Assembly (NCBI GenBank): GCA_023621975.1 | Contig: JAMOAC010000071.1 | Span: 1-7,652, forward strand | DNA from: Bacillota bacterium | GTDB taxonomy: Bacteria; Bacillota_A; Clostridia; Acetivibrionales; DUMB01 | Direction: 5' to 3' | DNA length: 7,652 nt | Part shown: one piece after another, positions 1-6,562 of the stretch | Layout of the letters: each line of letters starts with the position of its first letter | Position numbering within the stretch: position 1 is the stretch's first letter | Notes under the pieces: model-generated | Told to the model about the DNA's origin: nothing | What the model saw: the letters and a program-made list of their open reading frames with translations, nothing else | Database searches by the model: none | Made by a program: the position numbers and the translations under genes

Positions 1-1417
1 GGACAGAAGGAACAAGTTCCTGGATAGGGTAAAGCAGTTAGAGAATCGCTATTTCTGGAGGGTGAATATATCCAACAGCTCGGCAAATACCGTCTTATTG
101 AGGGATGAAAAGATTATAAATGCGTTAAAGAGCACAAGGGAAAAGATATTTACGATAGACATTTCCGAATATGTACTGAATATAGACAAGGATGTGATTT
201 ATGTACCACTTGATATAATCAAGACAATAAACCGGGACAGAAAGACCCTTGTCATAAAGACGGCTGAGGCCGAGTTTACCATAAGGCCGGATACCTTTGA
301 TATTGACAATAACGAGGAAATCAAGATTTTAAGCAGCAGGGCCGGAGTAAGCGATATCCTGATAAAGCTGACGGTTATTCGAAAGGACCAGGGGAGGAAA
401 AGCTTGCCCGCCGGGACAAAGAAGGCATCGTCAGTTATAGATTTTGCCGTTGAGGTGCAGGGAATTAACCAGACAACCGAAGCCCTTGAGAAAAAAATAC
501 ATGATAAGCTGTATGACGAAGAGGACGGTTTACTGTCCGAGAAGCTCAATACCCTGATCAATACTTATATAGGGGACAAGGGGAATAAAAAGGAAATTCT
601 CAACCGATATGTGGATGAACTGGTAAAGCTTGTGGAACTTGAGCTTTCAAACTTTATTCATATAAATCTCGAAAGCATGAAACTGCCGGGAACCGTTGAC
701 GTTAAGGCTTTTGACATTCCGCTTTCGGTCAGGTTGTACCATTCCGGAGGTAAGGGCCTGAAAGTACCTTATGTATTGTACAGCGGCAAAAATGCATGGC
801 AGAAAGTTGGCACCGATACGTCCGGAACCACAGGCACGCTTTTGTTTAACGTAACAGGGGCAGGTCAATATGTCGTGCTAATCGTGCAAAGCGGAGTTGA
901 AGGCATACCTGACAGCCACTGGGCTAAAAAGGAAATTGAAAAGTTTACCTCGAAATACGATCTAAGTACGGTTTTTGAAGGTATTGAGTCATCATTTGCC
1001 CCTGAAAATATTGTTACGCGCAGGGAAATGGTGCTTCTTTATGAGCTTGTTTCCGGCAGAGGAAGCGGCGGTTCGGAAAACATAAGGCAGAAGCTGGAAA
1101 TGACCGGGCTGGACGGTATATTCAACGCACGCAATGTTGCGGGTAATGTTACTAAGCAGGAAACGGCAGCGGTAATTGTGAAGCTGTATTCGGCAAAAGC
1201 CGGAGTCAACATTCAGAATCTGAAGCTCAACCGTACTTTGTATATAGCAGACGAAGACCTGATAGAGGACAGGTTCTATAAATCCGTTATGGTTGCGGTG
1301 GATAAAGGATTTATGGAGCTTGATGCAAACGGATATTTTAACCCTGGAAACTCATTAAACCGCGCACAGGTAATATCCATACTTGTAAGGCTCCTGGAAA
1401 ATACGGGAGACTTGTGA
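1..1417 (+). CDS. SLH-domain surface protein, 5' partial (C-terminal 471 residues)
   Basis: The frame is open from base 2 with no stop before the first possible start (GTG at 62). That GTG has no usable ribosome site, because its GGAGG touches the codon directly. Homology to the C-terminal part of the next gene also begins before it: the Trp-Arg-Val at visible residues 19-21 matches Trp-His-Ile of the neighbour. I therefore treat the gene as truncated by the window edge. Visible parts are a beta-rich domain (about 19-300) with an IRPDTFD motif at 94-100, an inserted charged helical stretch (about 160-235), and three SLH repeats (about 301-355, 360-402, 415-471). The TRAE-type motifs of these repeats read TRRE (339), TKQE (384) and NRAQ (453). 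SLH repeats typically hold proteins on pyruvylated secondary cell wall polymer, so this should be an extracellular surface protein. The signal peptide and any N-terminal modules lie outside the window. The role is not recognisable. Confidence 0.85.
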   Translation, partial: DRRNKFLDRVKQLENRYFWRVNISNSSANTVLLRDEKIINALKSTREKIFTIDISEYVLNIDKDVIYVPLDIIKTINRDRKTLVIKTAEAEFTIRPDTFDIDNNEEIKILSSRAGVSDILIKLTVIRKDQGRKSLPAGTKKASSVIDFAVEVQGINQTTEALEKKIHDKLYDEEDGLLSEKLNTLINTYIGDKGNKKEILNRYVDELVKLVELELSNFIHINLESMKLPGTVDVKAFDIPLSVRLYHSGGKGLKVPYVLYSGKNAWQKVGTDTSGTTGTLLFNVTGAGQYVVLIVQSGVEGIPDSHWAKKEIEKFTSKYDLSTVFEGIESSFAPENIVTRREMVLLYELVSGRGSGGSENIRQKLEMTGLDGIFNARNVAGNVTKQETAAVIVKLYSAKAGVNIQNLKLNRTLYIADEDLIEDRFYKSVMVAVDKGFMELDANGYFNPGNSLNRAQVISILVRLLENTGDL

Positions 1418-1420
1418 TTT

Positions 1421-1426
1421 GGGGGT
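1421..1426 (+). promoter_or_regulatory. Ribosome binding site that fixes the start of the FN3/SLH gene
   Basis: A GGGGGT run lies 7 bases upstream of ATG 1434, the expected spacing. It overlaps the first codons of the alternative TTG start at 1419, which has no ribosome site of its own. From ATG 1434 the protein begins directly with a standard signal peptide, Met-Arg-Leu-Phe-Lys-Arg followed by a hydrophobic core. Confidence 0.65.
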
Positions 1427-1433
1427 TTGGCAA

Positions 1434-4400
1434 ATGAGGCTGTTTAAGAGGATACTGAGTCTTACACTTGCTGTATTATTTATATCCGCTTACATATTTA
1501 CCTGTTCATTTGAGGGCGCCTATGCTGCGGAATATGAGATTCAAAAGCCGCCGGAAAGGCTTCGTGTGGATTACGGGGACGGAAAGGGAATAGGTTATAA
1601 CCAGTATGACGGATACTATGTTGATCTCGCATGGGACTATCCGTCCGGCTTTATTGTGCCAGGTTCGATTAATACGTATTTGAATATTTACAGGCAGGAA
1701 GTGCCAAAGCAGTATCAGCAGTCAACAGGGCGCAGGCTTGCAGAGGGAGGAATACTTGTAGAAAGGCAAACTCCGTTGTCCCCGACAGGTTACAGGGTTA
1801 AAGGATTGAAATCAGGAACTGTATATTATATGGATGTCACAGCCTATTACAGGTATTATGAGAATGAAGAGACAAGAAGCAGTATTGAGTCCAACGCATC
1901 CAACAGGGTAAAGGTGATGACCGATATTGACATAAAGGCGTATTCAGAAGGTATAAACAAGATAAGGATAGAATGGGATGACGTTTGGAACAGCAACGGG
2001 CGTATAGGCTACAGGCTTTATGTTTCGGACAGTAACAGCTTTAACAATACCGCTCCCATATATATAGACTCTGCCAATATAGGTCCTGGAAAGCCCGTTC
2101 AGGTAAACGAAGAAGAAGGAAAGCTTGTATATACCCATTCCGTAAGCGAGCCGGGAAGGGTTTACTATGTAAAGGTAGTGCCGGTTATAAATGACGAGGA
2201 ACTGAAGGACTACCCGCAGGAAAGTCCTACAGTTGCCGTAAGCAGTTTCATTCTTGTCAGGACGGATAAAGTTTCTTCCTCCGCTGACGGCACCATATGG
2301 AGGCTGAACTGGACTCCCGTGTATGCCGGGCTCAGCGACAGAATTGATGTGAAATACGAAATATACAGGGGAGACACCCGCAGTAATGAGCTGCCAACAC
2401 GTATCCAGACTGTGAGCAATACAAGCATGTTTGTTGTGCTTGAGCCGGGTGAAGAGTCATATATATATTTCATAATAAGAGCCGTTGTTACAAGAAAAGA
2501 TAACGGGCAACCTTTCTATCCGGGCATAGAAATCACCTCGGACAGAATTATGGTAAAAGACCATGAAGTGGGTGCATTTCCGCCCATGCCCGAGCTTGTT
2601 GCACAGCTGGCCGGAGAAGTCAGTGAGGTCAAGCCTGAAAGCGCGGTTGTGCTGTGGAAGGCGCCGTTAAAAGTTACGGGCGAAGTGGATTATGATGTAA
2701 CTTATAATGTATGGCTGGTAGATGACCCTAATATTCTGGATGATGAAATAAGATTAGGTGAGCCGGTATCCTGGGATTTTGTAAACGGGTCCGGTTCTGT
2801 ATCCGCAGGCGAGCTGACCTTTAATTTCAGCACCGTAAGAAGCGGCTCAAAGGTATTGGGCTGCAAGTTGGAAATTGAAGGGCTCGAACAAAATTCTACA
2901 TATTATCTTAGGATTATAGCAAAGAAAAGCTTTTTGGAATATGTAAATGATGAGCCCGCGTATGTTGAATATCCGTCGCAGCCTGCACTGAAAGTAATTG
3001 TAACTCCGCCAAAAGGGAGCATAGACAGGCCTGTGACCCCTCCAAAGCCTCCTTTGAGGCTTAAAAGGACACCGGATGGGAACTTTGCGGTAACCGACAC
3101 GACTGCGGTTATCCAGATAGAAAAGAGATGGTATGAAAAATATAATGTTGAAACAAACAAGTGGGACTATCTTAATACGAGGAAGGAAAGCAGAACCGAC
3201 CCCGACCCGGAATATCCCATTTCCACGGAAGAAGAGCTGGAAGAACACAAAAATGAATATCGCAGGATGGAGTATGATGATGGCGTAACAATAGATGTAT
3301 ATTATGTAAAGTATGAAGAGGACATGGACTATAGCAAGCTCTATGACGATTCCGTGTATAAGGCTGTGAAAATTTCAGGATTTCCTGTTGTTACAAATGA
3401 CGAGTTTGAAGATCCTGAGCTGAACTATCCGGACAAAAAGGAAAAAAGGAACGTTGATATCAAGGTTGAGGGGCTTGAGCCCAATACCACCTATGTCATG
3501 TGGGTAAAGGCCGTAAGGCAGGATGCAAATCCACCGGAATCGGATCCTTCAGACCCGATAATAGTCACAACCAATGCGGTTGAAGTTCATCCCATCGAGA
3601 CACCTACAGTGCCCTCTTTGAGCGTAAATAATGTAGGGGACACGTATGTTGACCTTGTGTGGGACTATAACTACAATTACAACTATTATATTAAGTACGG
3701 AACGGTGGAAGACATAAGCCGGGCTTCAGAAGATATAAAGGTTGATTTGCAGGGTAAAAACTACTACAGGGTTGAAGGACTGGAAAAGAATACAGTATAT
3801 TATTTCTGGATAAGGGCGGAATACGTAAGCCCTGAAGGCGAAGTGAGGTCATCGGATTACAGCGATCCCTGTTCTGCAAGGACGCTTCCTGACATTCCTC
3901 CCGCCAGGCCCCAGGGTTTTGGAATAAAGACGGCACCCGATGCAGTGACCAAGAACAGCATAACATACGAATGGATACAGGAAGAAGGCCTGGAATATAT
4001 TCTGGAAATCGCGGACAATCCGAATTATAACAATTCAAGGGAAATAAACACCGGACAGGTGTCGGAATATACAGTTGGCAACCTTGTATCAAACATGCGG
4101 TACTATGCAAGGCTTTATGCATATGATCCCGCAAAAGGGCTCAGATCCGAGCCAACGGACACCGTTTCGGTGAGAACGAGAAGAAGCACGGACGATTATG
4201 ATTCCGACGAGGATGTGGAAGATGTAATCTCAGGGGACTTTGTTGTGAAGGATCCCGTTATAATAGACGGAACATGGCACATAAAAATTATAGGCATAAA
4301 TGCGGACAGGTTTATTGAACATATCCGCAATGACAACAGGATCGACTACAGGATTAACCTTACCAATCTGCCTGACAAGGTGGAAAGGGTCAGGTTAACC

Positions 4401-5378
4401 ATATCCTCAAAGGTGTTCCATGCAATGACAAAGCTTGGCGAGAACCTCAACATTTCAATACCGGACAGGCAGTTTATAATAAGGCCGGGTACTTTTGACG
4501 TGGAAAGGATAAGAAGGGAAATAGGAGGAACAGGAGATTATAATATCGAAATAACTATTGAACTTGAGAGTGACAGGAAAGTTGATAAAAATATTAATCC
4601 CAAGACGGTTGTTACCGGATTGCGTATAGCCGCGATAGCCGGCGGCAACAAGACAGCCGTGGATTCCCTGGACAAGCCGTTAAAGGTACTGTATGCCTAC
4701 ACGGGGAAAAACTGGTACAATTACGGTGTCACATCTGCATACCTGTACAGCGAAAATGCAGGATACTGGAAGATGATTGAATTGAGCAGCCTGTACAATG
4801 CCGATACAGACGAGAGGTATGTGGTGTTTGAAATAGTTAATACAGGTGATTTTGTAATTGCAGAGCATAAGGGCGATTACTTTGATGACATCAAAAATCA
4901 CTGGGCACGGAACTCCATCAACAACGTGGCATCGGTATATTCATTAAAGAGTGTGCCGGGCAGAAACTTTGACCCTGACAGCTTTATTACCGTAGGCGAC
5001 GCCGTTAAATTCATGCTGGATATTCTTGATTATGACTACGGAAATAACTATATGGCGCTGGCTGAAAAATCGGGTATAATAATCTCTGCAGGTTCGGCAA
5101 AACCTGGTTCGGTTTGCATCAGGGAGCAGCTTGTAGCCATGGTGGTCAGGGTTTATGAGATAAAGACGGGCAGCATGGCAAAGGCATCTTCCGGGGCTGA
5201 AATATTCAAGGACATGAATGAGGTCAGTTCCGCACTAAAGCAGAGGATCAGGTTTGCGGCAGAGAACGGAATTATAACAAGCAGGTACAGTAACACCTTC
5301 GGCCCGAAGGATCCTGTTCAGAGAGGCGAAGCCATGGTATTGATAGAAAAGCTGCTCGTTTACCTGGGTGAACTATAA
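1434..5378 (+). CDS. Secreted multi-FN3 protein with C-terminal SLH repeats
   Basis: 1314 residues from ATG 1434, starting 16 bp after the preceding stop and so probably co-transcribed. A signal peptide (1-31, likely cleaved after Ala-Tyr-Ala) precedes about seven fibronectin III-like modules at roughly 38-163, 163-278, 278-376, 382-526, 536-713, 723-819 and 823-918. They are recognised by a strand-B Trp in most modules (e.g. DLAW, RIEW, VVLW, DLVW) and by tyrosine-corner motifs such as LKSGTVY, LEQNSTY, LEPNTTY and LEKNTVY. A Pro-rich linker (about 524-540) separates modules 4 and 5. Module 5 is unusually long because of a charged insert. An acidic stretch (919-936) leads to a domain shared with the upstream gene (about 936-1146, Trp948, IRPGTFD at 1016-1022). 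Three divergent SLH repeats follow (about 1149-1203, 1205-1245, 1256-1308). I see no cohesin, dockerin or catalytic motif. It is likely a cell-surface binding or scaffold protein; the ligand is unknown. Confidence 0.9.
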   Translation: MRLFKRILSLTLAVLFISAYIFTCSFEGAYAAEYEIQKPPERLRVDYGDGKGIGYNQYDGYYVDLAWDYPSGFIVPGSINTYLNIYRQEVPKQYQQSTGRRLAEGGILVERQTPLSPTGYRVKGLKSGTVYYMDVTAYYRYYENEETRSSIESNASNRVKVMTDIDIKAYSEGINKIRIEWDDVWNSNGRIGYRLYVSDSNSFNNTAPIYIDSANIGPGKPVQVNEEEGKLVYTHSVSEPGRVYYVKVVPVINDEELKDYPQESPTVAVSSFILVRTDKVSSSADGTIWRLNWTPVYAGLSDRIDVKYEIYRGDTRSNELPTRIQTVSNTSMFVVLEPGEESYIYFIIRAVVTRKDNGQPFYPGIEITSDRIMVKDHEVGAFPPMPELVAQLAGEVSEVKPESAVVLWKAPLKVTGEVDYDVTYNVWLVDDPNILDDEIRLGEPVSWDFVNGSGSVSAGELTFNFSTVRSGSKVLGCKLEIEGLEQNSTYYLRIIAKKSFLEYVNDEPAYVEYPSQPALKVIVTPPKGSIDRPVTPPKPPLRLKRTPDGNFAVTDTTAVIQIEKRWYEKYNVETNKWDYLNTRKESRTDPDPEYPISTEEELEEHKNEYRRMEYDDGVTIDVYYVKYEEDMDYSKLYDDSVYKAVKISGFPVVTNDEFEDPELNYPDKKEKRNVDIKVEGLEPNTTYVMWVKAVRQDANPPESDPSDPIIVTTNAVEVHPIETPTVPSLSVNNVGDTYVDLVWDYNYNYNYYIKYGTVEDISRASEDIKVDLQGKNYYRVEGLEKNTVYYFWIRAEYVSPEGEVRSSDYSDPCSARTLPDIPPARPQGFGIKTAPDAVTKNSITYEWIQEEGLEYILEIADNPNYNNSREINTGQVSEYTVGNLVSNMRYYARLYAYDPAKGLRSEPTDTVSVRTRRSTDDYDSDEDVEDVISGDFVVKDPVIIDGTWHIKIIGINADRFIEHIRNDNRIDYRINLTNLPDKVERVRLTISSKVFHAMTKLGENLNISIPDRQFIIRPGTFDVERIRREIGGTGDYNIEITIELESDRKVDKNINPKTVVTGLRIAAIAGGNKTAVDSLDKPLKVLYAYTGKNWYNYGVTSAYLYSENAGYWKMIELSSLYNADTDERYVVFEIVNTGDFVIAEHKGDYFDDIKNHWARNSINNVASVYSLKSVPGRNFDPDSFITVGDAVKFMLDILDYDYGNNYMALAEKSGIIISAGSAKPGSVCIREQLVAMVVRVYEIKTGSMAKASSGAEIFKDMNEVSSALKQRIRFAAENGIITSRYSNTFGPKDPVQRGEAMVLIEKLLVYLGEL

Positions 5379-5390
5379 CGAGTAATTTGT

Positions 5391-5567
5391 AAGAATTATT
5401 CGATAAGAATTATTCAAGAATTATTTATGGTGAGAATAATTAATTATTGATAAAAATTAAATTATTGATGAAAATTATTGGCTGGAATCATGGATGAGAA
5501 TTGAATTATTGATGAGAATTATTAGCAAGAACTATTGATGAGAATCATTAGAGAGAATTATTGGTGA
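5391..5567 (+). repeat. Tandem array of a degenerate 13-bp unit (GAATTATTGATGA)
   Basis: Almost the whole gap between the FN3/SLH gene and the next gene is built from this unit. Copies start at 5441, 5459, 5472, 5485, 5503, 5516, 5529, 5542 and 5555. The step is exactly 13 bp, except for two 18-bp steps where a 5-bp AAATT or GAATT is duplicated (5454-5463 and 5498-5507). The unit at 5503 equals the consensus; others differ mostly in the last five bases (GATGA, AGCAA, AGAGA, GGTGA). Less regular copies lie further left at 5393, 5407 and 5418, plus one inverted copy at 5434 that makes a perfect 14-bp palindrome (5435-5448). The tract is far more AT-rich than the flanking genes. A 13-bp period cannot keep a reading frame, so the array is not coding in the usual sense. 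No GC-rich terminator hairpin is visible here. Many TTGAT sequences resemble a -35 box, but I could not settle on a promoter. Confidence 0.85.
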
Positions 5568-5568
5568 T
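5563..5568 (+). promoter_or_regulatory. Ribosome binding site formed by the last 13-bp repeat copy
   Basis: GGTGAT matches the 3' half of the full anti-Shine-Dalgarno complement (AGGAGGTGAT) and ends 3 bases before ATG 5572, which is correct for this part of the site. It is the variable tail of the last array unit, where other copies read GATGA or AGAGA. Confidence 0.55.
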
Positions 5569-5571
5569 GAT

Positions 5572-6423
5572 ATGGCTAATTTGAAAAAAACCATCGCATG
5601 TTTACTTATATTTTTTGCCATTTCAGTATTTTGTGGCAATACCGTATATGCCCACGGGCCGGTATACGAAATTGAGCCCCTGGATGAAGGAAAAGTAAGA
5701 ATTACCCTCAAGTGGAGCGGAGATGAAGATAAGGGTATTGCCATCAGGTTTTTTAATTTAAGCAAGGGGAAAACATTGAATATAGGATATAGCGTTAAAG
5801 AGGGCGGTTCAAACAAAACATATCTGGACTTTGACCTTTCCGGGGCAATACCGCCCCTGAGGATTTTGCTTGTCAATGCCGATGACCCGGAGTGGCGGCC
5901 TTTTTCCGACATAAAGGGTATTGAACAGGAGGAGTATATATGGCACCTGCACGACGCTGGAATAGTAAACGGAAAGCCGGGCGGAATATTTGATCCCGAC
6001 AGCACCGTTACCAGAGCTGAGTTTACATCCATGATTGTAAGGGCGCTTGGCTTAAAAAATACCGGGGCGGATTTGCCAAAATTTTCGGATATCGGGAACT
6101 CATGGGCTAAAAATGATATAATCATAGCGGCTCAGCACGGTATTGTTGCAGGTTACGGTGACGGCAGGTTCGGACCTGACAATTCAATAAACGTGGCAGA
6201 AGTATGCTCCATACTTTATAAGTCGTTTTCCTTCAAAACGACAGGGTATGGGAGATATATAAATTCAAAAGCCGGTAAATGGTATACCAAATATGTTGAA
6301 AAAATGTTTGATGCGGGCATTTTAAGGACCGATGACGGTATATGTAAGGGTTTTGACGAGTTAAAACCCATAAGCAGGGCGGATTGTGCCATGATGTTAA
6401 GCAGGGCGCTGTCTACATATTAA
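5572..6423 (+). CDS. Small secreted SLH protein with an unrecognised N-terminal domain
   Basis: 283 residues. A signal peptide (Lys5-Lys6, hydrophobic core 8-20) is probably cleaved after Val-Tyr-Ala27, so the mature protein would begin His28-Gly-Pro. No lipobox is present before Cys21, since Phe20 occupies the -1 position. Residues 28-105 form a short, probably beta-rich domain that I cannot assign. Three SLH repeats follow at about 111-163, 171-224 and 230-281. The first is canonical, with FSDI at its start and TRAE at 147-150. The second has FSDI and NVAE (207), and the third SRAD (268). SLH repeats make up nearly two thirds of the protein, so the mature product is mainly a wall-binding trimer with a small head. 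The start is supported by the GGTGAT ribosome site. It lies 193 bp after the FN3/SLH gene and 133 bp before ywmB, so it may be its own unit or be read through from upstream. Confidence 0.9.
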   Translation: MANLKKTIACLLIFFAISVFCGNTVYAHGPVYEIEPLDEGKVRITLKWSGDEDKGIAIRFFNLSKGKTLNIGYSVKEGGSNKTYLDFDLSGAIPPLRILLVNADDPEWRPFSDIKGIEQEEYIWHLHDAGIVNGKPGGIFDPDSTVTRAEFTSMIVRALGLKNTGADLPKFSDIGNSWAKNDIIIAAQHGIVAGYGDGRFGPDNSINVAEVCSILYKSFSFKTTGYGRYINSKAGKWYTKYVEKMFDAGILRTDDGICKGFDELKPISRADCAMMLSRALSTY

Positions 6424-6487
6424 CATAAAATGCTAATGCATTTAAAATTAAGGATTTAAGCCAAGTTCAGAGCATTGCGCAAAAAAA

Positions 6488-6562
6488 TTTCATGTATATC
6501 CCCCGGACAAAGGGGCAATAATTTTACTAAAAAGTCCGAGAAAAAGGGGAATATACATGAGA
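6488..6562 (+). promoter_or_regulatory. Long leader hairpin sequestering the ywmB ribosome site and start codon
   Basis: The left arm (6488-6508) pairs with the right arm (6534-6562) in three stacked blocks. 6488-6499 pairs with 6550-6562, with one bulged A and one G-U pair. CCCC 6500-6503 pairs with GGGG 6546-6549. CGGAC 6504-6508 pairs with GTCCG 6534-6538. This gives about 21 base pairs, an internal bulge at 6539-6545 and a 25-base terminal loop (6509-6533). GGGG 6546-6549 is the Shine-Dalgarno of ywmB, and ATG 6557-6559 is paired with CAT 6491-6493, so in RNA the whole initiation site would be closed. There is no U-run after the stem, which argues against a terminator. The complementarity is directly visible; control of translation is inference and requires transcription from upstream of 6488. 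Confidence 0.6.

Noticed and set aside
1419..1433. TTG at 1419 as start of the FN3/SLH gene
   Set aside because: It has no ribosome site and adds five residues before an otherwise normal signal peptide; ATG 1434 has GGGGGT at good spacing.
4190..4240. Acidic DDYDSDEDVED stretch as a dockerin or EF-hand calcium loop
   Set aside because: It lacks the spaced DxNxDG pattern and the duplicated loop of dockerins; it looks like a flexible acidic linker.
5532..6125. A 197-codon open frame on the minus strand
   Set aside because: It lies over the array and the small SLH gene. The plus strand there has a signal peptide, SLH motifs and a ribosome site, while the minus-strand product shows no recognisable domain.
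6428..6443. Hairpin AAATGC-TAAT-GCATTT after the small SLH gene as a terminator
   Set aside because: Only six AT-rich pairs and no following T-run; too weak to call.
6468..6494. Divergent mini-frame on the minus strand beginning at the mirrored ATG in the left hairpin arm
   Set aside because: The inverted repeat copies a start-like context (GGGGATATACATG), but the frame stops after eight codons, so the symmetry is better explained by RNA pairing.
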